Made by a program: the position numbers and the translations under genes
Virus record (IMG/VR): IMGVR_UViG_3300044729_003417
Location: 1-26,519 of that record
From: a virus
Strand: one strand, 5' to 3'
DNA: 26,519 nucleotides
Shown here: piece by piece, positions 8,732-16,256 of the stretch
Layout of the letters: each line of letters begins with the position of its first letter
How positions within the stretch are numbered: the first letter of the stretch is position 1
Notes under the pieces: generated by a model
Database searches by the model: none
What the model was told of the DNA's origin: nothing
Seen by the model: the letters and a program-made list of their open reading frames with translations, nothing else

Positions 8732-9349
8732 TTAAATTATTACGTCAATAACACCGTATTCTAATAGTTGTTCGGCCGTAAGAAATAAATCAGATTTCAT
8801 TTGTTCTTTCCACCAAATTGCATCTTTGTTAGTTCGTTGCGACAATATATTATGTACGGTTGATTCTAAATGTTTTACATATTCTAAATACGATGCCAAG
8901 TCACTCATTTTACCATCTAAAAAACTAGACGATTGATGAAACATAACAACTGATCGTTTACTCATCATACGAGTACCAGTACCTAAAGCTAATATAACAG
9001 CGGCGGCTGACATTGCTTGGCCTCGACATATAGTATTAACTTTTACAGATAATGATTCGAAATAATCAATGATTCCAAACATTTCAAAAAAGTTACCACC
9101 TGGTGAATTAATAACAATGTTAATCGGTTCATCAGCTTTTTCTTCTGGTCGATTTTTTAGTATAGCTCTTATACGGATCATTAAATCAGTTAATGTAGTT
9201 TCATCAATTTCAGTTGTTAAATAAATAACTGAATCATCAAAATCCATTAACGTTGCCATCTGCTCAGATACTGTCTCATATAGTGATGGCTCTTCTTTTT
9301 CGGTTGGTTGGCCTTTGGCGTTGGAAGGCCTTTCATCATATAAACTCAT
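8732..9349 (-). CDS. ClpP-like serine protease (peptidase S14)
   Basis: The 205-residue protein has all three ClpP catalytic residues in context: Ser114 in CRGQAMSAAAVIL, His138 in VVMFHQSS and Asp187 in MKSDLFLTAEQLLEYGVID. INSPGGNFFEMFGIIDYF at residues 79-96 matches the oxyanion-loop/helix segment. Residues 1-35 form an extra charged N-terminal tail. ClpP forms barrel-shaped proteases that act with a AAA+ unfoldase; none is seen here, so it may use the host's ClpX. Some phages use S14 enzymes for prohead maturation, but the neighbours here are regulatory (HD, sigma), not capsid genes. It ends in DVII with no typical ClpP C-terminal extension. Confidence 0.92.
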   Translation of the reverse strand: MSLYDERPSNAKGQPTEKEEPSLYETVSEQMATLMDFDDSVIYLTTEIDETTLTDLMIRIRAILKNRPEEKADEPINIVINSPGGNFFEMFGIIDYFESLSVKVNTICRGQAMSAAAVILALGTGTRMMSKRSVVMFHQSSSFLDGKMSDLASYLEYVKHLESTVHNILSQRTNKDAIWWKEQMKSDLFLTAEQLLEYGVIDVII

Positions 9350-9387
9350 ACGACTAATATATAAAATTGTTTACTATTTACCAAATA

Positions 9388-9876
9388 TTAATTAAGCTTT
9401 TTCAACTGTCTTTCAATTTTCTTTAGTTGACTTTTACTTGTATTAATATCTCTTTTAAGTTTAGCATTAGCCAATTGCCCTCGTGTAAAAACCAATTGTT
9501 GTAACAACTGATCTTTTAGCTCTTGTTTTTCTTTTCTAGAAAGTTTTGGTTTTGATTTTGTTTCAATTTGCGACGGTTCTTTAGTTCCTTTAAGATCTGG
9601 CTGTTCTTTGCCTTTAAAATAAACTGTACCATCTGTATGAACAAATTCGGACATGAACTGCCATCCTCGAGGAAATCCTTTAGTTTTATACCCACCACTA
9701 TATTCAGGTGGTTCGGTTAAACTCATTGTACATTTATAACATAAAATGGCAGTGGCATTCTTTCCTACTTTACACCATCGATCACATGTATGTCCATTAT
9801 AATATTTGTCTAATGGACTACTAGCTCGGCAAATCATATATCGTTCGCCTTGAATTGTTTTTGTCTTAAAACTCAT
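9388..9876 (-). CDS. Cys-rich putative zinc-binding protein with coiled-coil C-terminus
   Basis: Cysteines at residues 16, 31, 35, 46 and 49 (MICRASS, HTCDRWC, LCYKCT) and His29 suggest a zinc-ribbon-like N-terminal domain. Residues 64-90 (GFPRGWQFMSEFVHTDGTVY) are a conserved-looking beta segment I associate with hypothetical proteins of marine phages. The C-terminal 60 residues are a Lys/Leu/Gln-rich helix (LSRKEKQELKDQLLQQLVFT) likely to form a coiled coil. Function unknown; nucleic-acid binding is plausible. Confidence 0.75.
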   Translation of the reverse strand: MSFKTKTIQGERYMICRASSPLDKYYNGHTCDRWCKVGKNATAILCYKCTMSLTEPPEYSGGYKTKGFPRGWQFMSEFVHTDGTVYFKGKEQPDLKGTKEPSQIETKSKPKLSRKEKQELKDQLLQQLVFTRGQLANAKLKRDINTSKSQLKKIERQLKKLN

Positions 9877-9891
9877 AAATTAAAATTAAGA

Positions 9892-10899
9892 TTACCAATA
9901 AATAGGTTTACCTTTACCTCTACGCTTCTTAGGTTTTTCATCGTAAATGTCTTCGGGCGGAGGCACTGCGATGGAAGGCTCTTCTGATTTAATTTCATTC
10001 ACTGTCACCGTTGATACGTTTGGTGTTATTATAACTTCTGATGGTGGTTCACTTTTAATAGCCACATCATTATATTGTACCGTAGGCATTGTATCATCTG
10101 GGTCATCTCGTTTTGTTATTTTATTAAGTACAATGACCAAAGCAACTGCCAATGGATCGAATATAAGTATAAGTAAAATAGTAAACCAGTTAACAACACT
10201 ATTCATCGATGCACCGGTAAGATTTGAAACAAACCGTAACGGACCTACTTCAGCAGCAACATCAGAATTAGCATTTTTTTCTAAAATGTTTTTTTCCAAA
10301 TTTGCAATGCTATCATTTAACGATGTGATATTAGCATTTAATGAATCAACTTCAATGGTTAATGTATTAATCTGTCTATCAGCATCTGCTATCAACTTTT
10401 CTGTACGTTTAGCAGCACCGGTAGATTTAGAATCATATAAAGTCTGCAATCGCGTCTCCTGTTGCGACCGTACGGTTGATAATGTTGTTATTCGATTATT
10501 CTTGCTATCAATTTGAGATTGGAGTCGTTTTATGTTATCTTGGAATGCCGTTTTCTTATTTTCAATTATTCCTACCTCGCCATCTAACAATTCTACCTTC
10601 GATGCAGTCTCTTGATATGCATTTGTCAGGAAGCCATAGATACCTGCACTGGTAATAATCATCGAAAGTACAATAGCCAAAGTTAAATAGATTTTAATTG
10701 GCCAACTTAAGACTTTATGATATTGATGCAGTACTGATGTTGCAATTATTTTAGAAGCTTCGATAGCAATACCCATAATAATTACAGCGGTAGCCGCTCC
10801 TGCATAGAATTTAGATAATCCAAAAATTGAATAATATGCAGCGGAGCCAGCCAATGCCACGGCGGCAATGGCAATTAAATACGGTAAGATACGTTTCAT
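9892..10899 (-). CDS. Polytopic membrane protein with large coiled coil
   Basis: Three membrane segments lie in residues about 5-93 (including AGAATAVIIMGIAIEASKII and LAIVLSMIITSAGIYGFL). A long coiled coil follows at about 97-212, then a fourth membrane segment at about 235-259 (ILLILIFDPLAVALVIVLN) and a Pro/Glu-rich cytoplasmic tail ending in KKRRGKGKPIYW. I recognise this as a family widespread in T4-like marine phages: an AAYYSIFGL-type start and the IFDPLAVAL segment. No function is known to me; candidates are superinfection exclusion, lysis control or membrane anchoring of replication. It starts 12 bases before the end of a small coupled gene. Confidence 0.8.
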   Translation of the reverse strand: MKRILPYLIAIAAVALAGSAAYYSIFGLSKFYAGAATAVIIMGIAIEASKIIATSVLHQYHKVLSWPIKIYLTLAIVLSMIITSAGIYGFLTNAYQETASKVELLDGEVGIIENKKTAFQDNIKRLQSQIDSKNNRITTLSTVRSQQETRLQTLYDSKSTGAAKRTEKLIADADRQINTLTIEVDSLNANITSLNDSIANLEKNILEKNANSDVAAEVGPLRFVSNLTGASMNSVVNWFTILLILIFDPLAVALVIVLNKITKRDDPDDTMPTVQYNDVAIKSEPPSEVIITPNVSTVTVNEIKSEEPSIAVPPPEDIYDEKPKKRRGKGKPIYW

Positions 10900-10910
10900 G
10901 ATTAGCTTGA

Positions 10911-11081
10911 TTAACTGATAACAACTCTCTCGTTAACAAATTGTAATTTAGATCTAATTTCATTTAAACGAATAACAGCTTCGTTAGTGTCAATGGCTTG
11001 TTTTTTTGCAAGTTCAATGAGTACTGCTAACATGTTATCCGCATCGTCAATTACTCTTAATACATTGTCTTTGTCTTTCAT
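10911..11081 (-). CDS. Small 56-residue helical protein coupled to uvsE
   Basis: The frame from ATG 11081 to TAA 10911 gives MKDKDNVLRVIDDADNMLAV and a helical, charged C-terminal half ending in FVNERVVIS. The ATG overlaps the UvsE stop codon as ATGA, and AAAAGG lies 7 bases upstream, so the gene is very probably translated. It fills what would otherwise be a 180-base gap. Function unknown; it could be a short coiled-coil partner. Confidence 0.75.
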   Translation of the reverse strand: MKDKDNVLRVIDDADNMLAVLIELAKKQAIDTNEAVIRLNEIRSKLQFVNERVVIS

Positions 11082-12130
11082 AATAAAACCTTTTTATCTT
11101 GTTTATATACATAAATATCGCGATAACGTAAAACCGCTAACTCTTTAGCTTTGGCTTCGACGACTATGTCTAATGTCTTACCGTACGTGTTAATCTCATC
11201 TTGAATATAATCGGAATGAGCTTGTGGTCGCGTTTTCGCAATTTCTTTTGCTATAGCATTTATAGTTGGCCATCGTTCTAAATCGTCATATGTTATGTTA
11301 TTACGTTCCATGATGGAATCTAACATAAGCTGTTGTTCAGCTTTACGACCTTCGGAATAATGACAACATTGTATTACATTATCAGGCCAAGTCGAGCTAG
11401 CCATATCTAACGCTTCATGTTGAGTTAATTCATCCGGATGAAAAATATGATGATGATAGTCAAAGGTAATAGGAATACCGGCCGGAAGATAGAACAAATC
11501 GAACAATTGCCGTACTGAAAACATCGACGATTTATCATCATTCTCGAGTACTAAACGAGCTCGTAAACGATCGGATAAACGATGATAATTCTTAAGCCAG
11601 CGCTGAGCCGTAGTATGTCTATCACCATAACAACCGCCGACATGAATATTGATCTTATTCTCGAAGGAAGGTTCATATCCCATGAGGTCAAACATCTCAG
11701 AATGTCGTTCTAAACCAATAATAGATTTTTCAACAACTGCTTCATGAGGAGAACCTAACACATGGAACGGACCAGGATGAGTAGTTACTCGATGACCATG
11801 TGCACGAGCATACTCACCACATTCAAACAACTTAGCTGCTATCTCATCGTACTGAGGTAAGTCACGTAATTCATAATGATCATGCCATGGAAACAGTTCA
11901 GATCCAATACGAAACAAACGAATTTTATTCTCTTCGTTCCATTTAAGATAATGAAGTAAATCATTGGCATTAGCTAACGCCTTCTCACCGACGAGGAATA
12001 AATTCCAATTAGGTTGCCAAGTATCTTTACGTAAGGTTCGCGATGTCGTCACAGGACCACCTAACTTACGAGGTCGGCTAGTTAGCGTCATATTGACGCA
12101 TGCATAACCTAAACGTACATTTTCGTTCAT
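11078..12130 (-). CDS. uvsE: UV-damage endonuclease UvsE/UVDE
   Basis: The 350-residue protein matches UVDE from end to end: RLGYACVNMTL at 6-16, FRIGSELFPWHDHYEL at 73-88, RVTTHPGPF at 114-122, NIHVGGCYGD at 161-170, LVLENDD at 193-199 and FDYHHH at 223-228. These supply the His, Glu and Asp metal ligands of a TIM-barrel nuclease that nicks DNA 5' of pyrimidine dimers and abasic sites. This starts an excision pathway independent of UvrABC. A phage-borne copy suits virions exposed to sunlight. It lies 4 bases after the stop of an upstream small gene and overlaps a 56-residue gene downstream. Confidence 0.96.
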   Translation of the reverse strand: MNENVRLGYACVNMTLTSRPRKLGGPVTTSRTLRKDTWQPNWNLFLVGEKALANANDLLHYLKWNEENKIRLFRIGSELFPWHDHYELRDLPQYDEIAAKLFECGEYARAHGHRVTTHPGPFHVLGSPHEAVVEKSIIGLERHSEMFDLMGYEPSFENKINIHVGGCYGDRHTTAQRWLKNYHRLSDRLRARLVLENDDKSSMFSVRQLFDLFYLPAGIPITFDYHHHIFHPDELTQHEALDMASSTWPDNVIQCCHYSEGRKAEQQLMLDSIMERNNITYDDLERWPTINAIAKEIAKTRPQAHSDYIQDEINTYGKTLDIVVEAKAKELAVLRYRDIYVYKQDKKVLL

Positions 12131-12134
12131 ATAT

Positions 12135-12344
12135 TTAATTGTTTGCCGTTTCTTGTTTTAATACTCGATTTCTATAAATCTCATTCAATTCAGATTCTTC
12201 TACTTGCACTGACGTATCTGGAAATAACATAACTAACCACTTAACAAATTGAATTCGACGATTGGCTTGTTCTGGATCGAAACTCATTTCAATCGCGGCA
12301 TCACTTAAGTGACTTTGAATTACTAAACCTACTCTAATTGTCAT
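12135..12344 (-). CDS. Small conserved-looking hypothetical protein (69 aa)
   Basis: The protein begins TIRVGLVIQSHLSDAAIEM (beta strand then helix) and has a hydrophobic segment FVKWLVMLFPD and an acidic middle. I recall similar short proteins in T4-like phages but no function. It follows the shared upstream module described at 12345-12427 and is 4 bases from uvsE, so both may be expressed from that module. Confidence 0.7.
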   Translation of the reverse strand: MTIRVGLVIQSHLSDAAIEMSFDPEQANRRIQFVKWLVMLFPDTSVQVEESELNEIYRNRVLKQETANN

Positions 12345-12427
12345 ATCTCTTATTTTTTATTATACTTAAATTTAATGAAAATAATAACGCGATCCAAATC
12401 TTTTAGCAACTTTTTCTAGCTTTTTTA
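12345..12427 (-). promoter_or_regulatory. Shared upstream module, copy A
   Basis: On the minus strand: AAAAAAGCT, then AAAAGATTTGG, TCGCGTT, a variable AT stretch, TTTAAGTATAAT, and AATAAGAGATATG ending in the ATG at 12344. The GG of the first box is 31 bases upstream of TATAAT. Copies B, D and E have the same spacing. The left part overlaps the 3' end of the upstream gene. It probably acts as a promoter with an activator site. Confidence 0.65.
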
Positions 12428-12711
12428 TCTAAAGCTTCTAACTCATCTGCATATGCATTTAATTTATCAGCATACTTACGTTCTGCTTCTTCATTTGGAA
12501 TAAAACTAAAATTGTAGTCTGAATTAGGATTGACAATGTACTTAACCGGTTTGCCTATTTCATTGATACATTCAACTTCTAGGAAGCATGCATCAACAAC
12601 TTGTTTAACTTGACCGAAAAGGATCTTATTGCCTTTAAAGAAGTTGTTAATAATCATTTTACCATCAAAGCTTTCGCGGTACATTTGCGGATTGGTGAAT
12701 TTTACTTTCAT
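12403..12711 (-). CDS. Hypothetical protein (102 aa)
   Basis: I do not recognise a family. The N-terminal two thirds are beta-rich and aromatic (MKVKFTNPQMYRESFDG, CFLEVECINEIGKPVKYIV), and the last 30 residues form a charged helix (EEAERKYADKLNAYADELEAL). Its coding end contains the first box of the next shared module (copy A), and it is itself preceded by copy B, so it looks like a separately regulated single gene. Confidence 0.75.
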   Translation of the reverse strand: MKVKFTNPQMYRESFDGKMIINNFFKGNKILFGQVKQVVDACFLEVECINEIGKPVKYIVNPNSDYNFSFIPNEEAERKYADKLNAYADELEALDKKARKSC

Positions 12712-12781
12712 ATCTCTTATTAATTATTATACTTAAAGATAAGAAATAAAGTAACGCGAACCTAATCTTTTTCAGAAAAAG
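12712..12781 (-). promoter_or_regulatory. Shared upstream module, copy B
   Basis: On the minus strand: TGAAAAAGATTAGG, TTCGCGTT, CTTATCTTTAAGTATAAT and AATAAGAGATATG ending in the ATG at 12711. The GG-to-TATAAT spacing is 31 bases, as in copies A, D and E. The first box overlaps the stop codon (TAG) of the upstream gene. Confidence 0.65.
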
Positions 12782-12974
12782 TTTCAATTATTTTTACATC
12801 TTGTATTGTTTCACAAAGGTATAGAAATCCATCTTTACGTAACGCCATATCGGCAATTGCCCATTGTTTTAAGACTTCTAAATCATAATCTGGACGAAGA
12901 TGATTTTCACGTACTCGGCGTTTGATAATAAGAAAATTGCCATTGAAATTAATGACTTGACGATTAAAGCTCAT
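12762..12974 (-). CDS. Hypothetical protein (70 aa)
   Basis: This small protein has a beta-type N-terminus (FNRQVINFNGNFLIIKRRV) and a helical middle (LEVLKQWAIADMALRK). No family is recognised. The ATG at 12974 directly abuts one arm of the inverted repeat that brackets the hsp20 gene; no ribosome site is visible between them. It is probably transcribed with hsp20. Confidence 0.65.
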   Translation of the reverse strand: MSFNRQVINFNGNFLIIKRRVRENHLRPDYDLEVLKQWAIADMALRKDGFLYLCETIQDVKIIETFSEKD

Positions 12975-12995
12975 AATTGATTAACTGCGGGTTTT
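12975..12995. repeat. Inverted repeat, arm 1, flanking hsp20
   Basis: The plus strand reads AATTGATTAACTGCGGGTTT plus one T. The second arm at 13466-13487 is its reverse complement with one extra base. The arm lies between the hsp20 stop and the start codon of the next gene, which it touches. Confidence 0.8.
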
Positions 12996-13005
12996 TTGTA
13001 ACTTA

Positions 13006-13434
13006 TTACTTAATCGTAACTTTTTTTGGTTTGCTTTCAGTTGTTATTGGCATATGTAATTGCAGTAAGCCGTTTTCTAATTTAGCATCTAATTTACCTA
13101 AATCATATCGACGACTAATTCTCCAACCCATATTAAATGCACGTCGTGCAATGCCTTTTTGGATGTAATCGATTTTTGTATCTTCTTCAGTAGAATCCTT
13201 TTTATACTCTACTCGTAAGATATCACCTTCGATTTTAATGTCTAGATCTTTTTTATCAACACCTACGCATGCGATATCAATGTTCATACCTTCTTCGGTA
13301 GTATAGATATCAACAGGGTAGTTGAAGCGAATTTGATTGAATGGTGCAAATTCTGTTTCGGTTTCGAAGAAATTTTTAAATAGTATGTCAAATGCTGACG
13401 TACCGGGGAATTTGAATGGTGTTAACTCTTTCAT
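13006..13434 (-). CDS. hsp20: Small heat-shock protein, Hsp20/alpha-crystallin family
   Basis: The 142-residue protein is a standard-length Hsp20. The alpha-crystallin domain spans about residues 38-130: YPVDIYTTEEGMNIDIA, KDLDIKIEGDILRVEYKK, then GIARRAFNMGW and KLENGLLQLHMP, which is the conserved A-x-x-x-n-G-v-L motif. The C-terminal tail reads ESKPKKVTIK; the partly conserved V-x-I motif would dock in a neighbour subunit. Hsp20 holds unfolding proteins in an ATP-independent way, and T4-like cyanophages also carry one. TAGGAG lies 6 bases before the ATG. The gene is bracketed by a 21/22-base inverted repeat. Confidence 0.95.
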   Translation of the reverse strand: MKELTPFKFPGTSAFDILFKNFFETETEFAPFNQIRFNYPVDIYTTEEGMNIDIACVGVDKKDLDIKIEGDILRVEYKKDSTEEDTKIDYIQKGIARRAFNMGWRISRRYDLGKLDAKLENGLLQLHMPITTESKPKKVTIK

Positions 13435-13465
13435 TTTAATCTCCTAAAATAATTAATTTGTAATG

Positions 13466-13487
13466 AAAACCCGCAGTGTAATCAATT
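13466..13487. repeat. Inverted repeat, arm 2, flanking hsp20
   Basis: The plus strand reads AAAACCCGCAGTGTAATCAA plus TT, the reverse complement of arm 1 at 12975-12995 with one inserted base. It lies in the 5' leader of hsp20, 32 bases upstream of the start codon. An imperfect palindrome, GTAATCAATTAC, overlaps its outer end. Confidence 0.8.
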
Positions 13488-13500
13488 ACATTAATAAATA

Positions 13501-13914
13501 TTAATTTTCACAAATCGGCAAGCCGGTTTTATATATGTTATAGGCTTTAAAATACCTGTAAATATCGTAATCTTTATCTTTTTTAATCTCGTTTGTACGA
13601 ACTAAAATATAACCATCACGGAAAAACTTACGTACAAATATACGTATAACACGTAAATTATCCGAATTTAATGTTAAAATATCATCAAATACTGATATAC
13701 ATAATCGGTGAGGACCGACTGACATATCTTCGGAAGATGATGATTTTACGTTTAATCCAGAACTTGGTTTTGGTTTACAAATCTGTTTTAAAATAGATTC
13801 GCTAACCCCAATTGATAAAGCATCGAATAAAAATTCGATTTTTTCGGAATCAGATAACATCCAGAATAGATCATATTCATCAGATAATATCTCGAGATCT
13901 GTTAAGTTTTTCAT
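13501..13914 (-). CDS. Hypothetical acidic protein (137 aa)
   Basis: No family recognised. Residues 1-45 are acidic and helical (LEILSDEYDLFWMLSDSEK). A Ser-rich linker (SGLNVKSSSSEDMS) precedes a beta/alpha part with IRIFVRKFFRDGYILVRT near the C-terminus. The start lies 35 bases inside the upstream gene. The AATATTTATTAA box at its 3' end may belong to hsp20 transcription. Confidence 0.7.
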   Translation of the reverse strand: MKNLTDLEILSDEYDLFWMLSDSEKIEFLFDALSIGVSESILKQICKPKPSSGLNVKSSSSEDMSVGPHRLCISVFDDILTLNSDNLRVIRIFVRKFFRDGYILVRTNEIKKDKDYDIYRYFKAYNIYKTGLPICEN

Positions 13915-14302
13915 GATGCTCCTTTAATATTTGCGATGCTAAATATGTATATTCAATTCCATACGCACCAAGTTCATCTTTAAATTGGGATAAGTATTGC
14001 TTAAGCTTAATTAATTTTTCGTCCCTAGAGTACGTATTATCAGCTAATATAACAGCTACATTTTCTTGTTGTGCCTCTGTTAACATACATGTCCCTTTCG
14101 TATAAATATCATCATAAATTGTTTTTTCAATGCGTAACCAACAAACTAGTTCTGCATTTGACATGTCAATAAACGTCGATGCTAATCCTTGTTCGCACAT
14201 AAATGCGTCGGCTGTTAATAAACCTTTTAAAGAATCAATACCACCGTTGATATAACAATATCGAACTAGTTTGTCGGTAATCCGCCTTTTATGGAAGCCC
14301 AT
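13880..14302 (-). CDS. Hypothetical protein (140 aa)
   Basis: No family recognised. The protein is mainly helical with several Cys (residues 16, 35, 54 and about 72). Segments such as AELVCWLRIEKTIYDDIY and the C-terminal LASQILKEHHEKLNRSRDII indicate a folded helical domain. It starts one base after the stop region of the gene above and overlaps the next gene by 35 bases, so it is part of one operon. Confidence 0.7.
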   Translation of the reverse strand: MGFHKRRITDKLVRYCYINGGIDSLKGLLTADAFMCEQGLASTFIDMSNAELVCWLRIEKTIYDDIYTKGTCMLTEAQQENVAVILADNTYSRDEKLIKLKQYLSQFKDELGAYGIEYTYLASQILKEHHEKLNRSRDII

Positions 14303-14303
14303 T

Positions 14304-14567
14304 TTAGTGCATTAAACCTAACCGGTATGCTTGGCGTAATGCCGATTGAGCTTCTTTCGCTGTTTGCTCAATCTTTTCCAATTCCTTAATAGTTACTGGA
14401 ATTTGTTGATTTCCGATAACAAAACGACCTACAGGCATATAATCGCCTTTTGTGAAGTATTCTTCCGCATTAATATTTTCTTTCATATCGAAATCAATAC
14501 TGCTGTAGTTTTTACCAAATCGTTTTACTCGGTTTTCATCGATACCAAATCTGTTGTTGATACTCAT
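14304..14567 (-). CDS. Hypothetical protein (87 aa)
   Basis: No family recognised. The first 55 residues are polar with a beta-type segment (YMPVGRFVIGNQQIPVTI). The C-terminal 30 residues form a clean helix (KELEKIEQTAKEAQSALRQA). It starts 4 bases after the methyltransferase gene and is followed after one base by the next gene, so these are co-transcribed. Confidence 0.7.
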   Translation of the reverse strand: MSINNRFGIDENRVKRFGKNYSSIDFDMKENINAEEYFTKGDYMPVGRFVIGNQQIPVTIKELEKIEQTAKEAQSALRQAYRLGLMH

Positions 14568-14571
14568 TTTT

Positions 14572-15396
14572 TTACTTATAAATTATTAAACAAAATACAT
14601 CGTCACCCATTGAATGGTCGAGTGCGACGTTACTAAATTCTAGTTGAGCCCAATTAAGTAAGGAACCTGGATTGTAATTTATCAGGCCATCAGGATTACC
14701 AGAAATATCAGATGCTAACATTATTACCAATCCTTTTGTACAATGAGCATACATTTTCTTTATCGTATTCTGAGTATATTCAATATCATCAGTTGTAATA
14801 TCCGTATCATAACGAAGATTACATGAACCGATATTTACAGCCCAATCACGTTGTATTGACTCATCTAAATTAAACCAATCAGTTTGAATAATATTAATAC
14901 CAGGATATATCTGTAAACCTGCTTCTACTAATGGTAAATTCGAATCAATTCCTACGTAATCCAATGGTTCTTGTTCCGGATATTCGGATTGATAAAATGC
15001 TTGAAAGTCGCCGCGCGCACAACCAAAATCGATTACACTATTACTATCAATATATGAACAAATTGCTCTATATGCATTCCATTGAATTTCTCGGTTACCG
15101 AATCCGACAACTTCTGATGAATACTGCATATAACCTTCGTCATATTCCGCATCCATTTCTTCTTTTTCAATCGAATCAATATACGTTTCTTCCATTTCAG
15201 AAAACTCGATAGTATTATCAGTATCATCCGTTTCTATATCCGATTGTTCATCAATTGTTTCATCTTCTATTACCATATCATCGGCTTGAATTTGTTCTAA
15301 TATCTCCTCTGGAATTTGATTTTTTGATGGTTCCATTGTAACATCTGGCAGATTTAAACTTCGTCTTATACGATTAAATGCATTAAGTATTTTCAT
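14572..15396 (-). CDS. Class I SAM-dependent methyltransferase with acidic N-terminal extension
   Basis: The Rossmann motif I, VIDFGCARGDF, lies at residues 121-131 and the motif II acidic residue is Asp151 in YVGIDSN. Later strands (AVNIGSCNLRYD, GLVIMLASD) fit a complete class I fold. Residues 30-90 are extremely rich in Asp and Glu and probably disordered, unlike typical family members. The target (DNA, RNA, protein or small molecule) cannot be told; no DNA methylase motif such as NPPY or DPPY is present. The ATG overlaps the upstream stop as ATGA, with GAGGAAAAAA as ribosome site. Confidence 0.8.
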   Translation of the reverse strand: MKILNAFNRIRRSLNLPDVTMEPSKNQIPEEILEQIQADDMVIEDETIDEQSDIETDDTDNTIEFSEMEETYIDSIEKEEMDAEYDEGYMQYSSEVVGFGNREIQWNAYRAICSYIDSNSVIDFGCARGDFQAFYQSEYPEQEPLDYVGIDSNLPLVEAGLQIYPGINIIQTDWFNLDESIQRDWAVNIGSCNLRYDTDITTDDIEYTQNTIKKMYAHCTKGLVIMLASDISGNPDGLINYNPGSLLNWAQLEFSNVALDHSMGDDVFCLIIYK

Positions 15397-15671
15397 TTTT
15401 TTCCTCGTGTTTTACGTTTTTCCATTCGTATTAATTTATCTTCAATATTCGTTAAATCCATTCTTAATGGATGAGTTCGATTGAAGTTCTGAGTCGTTTT
15501 ACATGCCAATGCAGCGTTAGCCCATGCTGTAATAGTATCTAGTGCTGGCGGCAAATAATATTCTTCGGCTAATATAATATCATCTACAATTATAATGAAA
15601 TGTCCATTGTCGTCGATAGTACATTTTGCTTTTGGATATTCTTTTAAAACGCGTTTTTGTTCTCGTGTCAT
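15393..15671 (-). CDS. Small hypothetical protein (92 aa)
   Basis: I chose the ATG at 15671; an upstream TTG at 15701 would overlap the previous gene. The protein starts TREQKRVLKEYPKAKC, has a short beta hairpin (GHFIIIVDDIILAEEYYLPP) and ends in a basic tail (RMEKRKTRGKK). No family is recognised. ATGA overlap couples it to the methyltransferase gene. Confidence 0.65.
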   Translation of the reverse strand: MTREQKRVLKEYPKAKCTIDDNGHFIIIVDDIILAEEYYLPPALDTITAWANAALACKTTQNFNRTHPLRMDLTNIEDKLIRMEKRKTRGKK

Positions 15672-15681
15672 AACTAAAATT

Positions 15682-16044
15682 TTACCATGAACGCTCACCA
15701 ACTACTGGAAAAGAAAAATCATTGCATTTTTCATAATGACGATCCGGATCGATCTCCTTTCGTACTAGTTCACCATAATTTGCACGTGTATGGCCGATAT
15801 GTCGATTGAATGCAAGATTAGTAGGAGTATCAGTATTCTGTTTCCATACTTCGGTTAACGTTGAATTAATGGAATATAGATCTTTTGGTTTATCAACAGA
15901 TACGACTAGATATGCACTACCTTTTTCAGATCGCACATCATAGCCTGTAATTGTATTCTTTTTTCTATGAACGTTAGTAACAATAGCTACTTGATGGATG
16001 TCCTCTGTACGGACAACAACAATATCTCCCGGATTATACATCAT
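15682..16044 (-). CDS. SH3-like beta-barrel hypothetical protein (120 aa)
   Basis: The N-terminus, MYNPGDIVVVRTEDIHQVAI, followed by a turn and further strands, looks like a small SH3/KOW-type barrel. The C-terminal half contains ANYGELVRKEIDPDRHYEKC and ends in GERSW. There are two candidate ATGs at the start (MM), and either may be used. I recall similar proteins in phages without a function. It lies 2 bases before the DUF4494-like gene upstream. Confidence 0.65.
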   Translation of the reverse strand: MMYNPGDIVVVRTEDIHQVAIVTNVHRKKNTITGYDVRSEKGSAYLVVSVDKPKDLYSINSTLTEVWKQNTDTPTNLAFNRHIGHTRANYGELVRKEIDPDRHYEKCNDFSFPVVGERSW

Positions 16045-16046
16045 TA

Positions 16047-16256
16047 TTAATTATTTAGTGGATTAATAATTTTGCAGATCTGGCTCGCTGTTACTGATTT
16101 AACTTCAAAGTCAATTCCAGAATCTTGGAAGTCTTTGTTGATTAGAGCTTCTGCATGTGTAACAGATGCTGCATTTAAGAGATAAGTCTCGGTTACTTTT
16201 TTTACTCCTTTTGGAGTATCGGTTGCTACTTTAACTTTTGCAATGTAATAACTCAT
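16047..16256 (-). CDS. DUF4494-like protein
   Basis: The 69-residue sequence shows YYIAKVKVATDTPKGVKKVT, then ETYLLNAASVTHAEALINKD and DFEVKSVTASQICKII. This is the pattern I know as DUF4494, a small beta-alpha family found mainly in Bacteroidetes and their phages, with no known function. It is useful here as a host marker. It is preceded by a divergent copy of the shared upstream module. Confidence 0.75.
   Translation of the reverse strand: MSYYIAKVKVATDTPKGVKKVTETYLLNAASVTHAEALINKDFQDSGIDFEVKSVTASQICKIINPLNN

Noticed and set aside
8732-9349. ClpP-like protein as the prohead protease
   Set aside because: No capsid, portal or scaffold gene is adjacent in the window; the neighbours are regulatory. 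I cannot exclude it but do not call it.
9516-9698. 60-codon minus-strand frame inside the Cys-rich protein gene
   Set aside because: It lies in another frame of a good gene, has low-complexity Lys/Gln/Asn content and no ribosome site.
9947-10516. Plus-strand 189-codon frame antisense to the membrane/coiled-coil protein
   Set aside because: The minus-strand gene has clear membrane and coiled-coil design; the plus frame has no ribosome site and is a codon-bias shadow.
12403-12427. Purine-rich AAAAAAGCT-AAAAAG element as a transcription terminator
   Set aside because: On the coding strand it has A runs, not T runs, and no stable GC stem. It recurs before genes at a fixed spacing, so a promoter role fits better.
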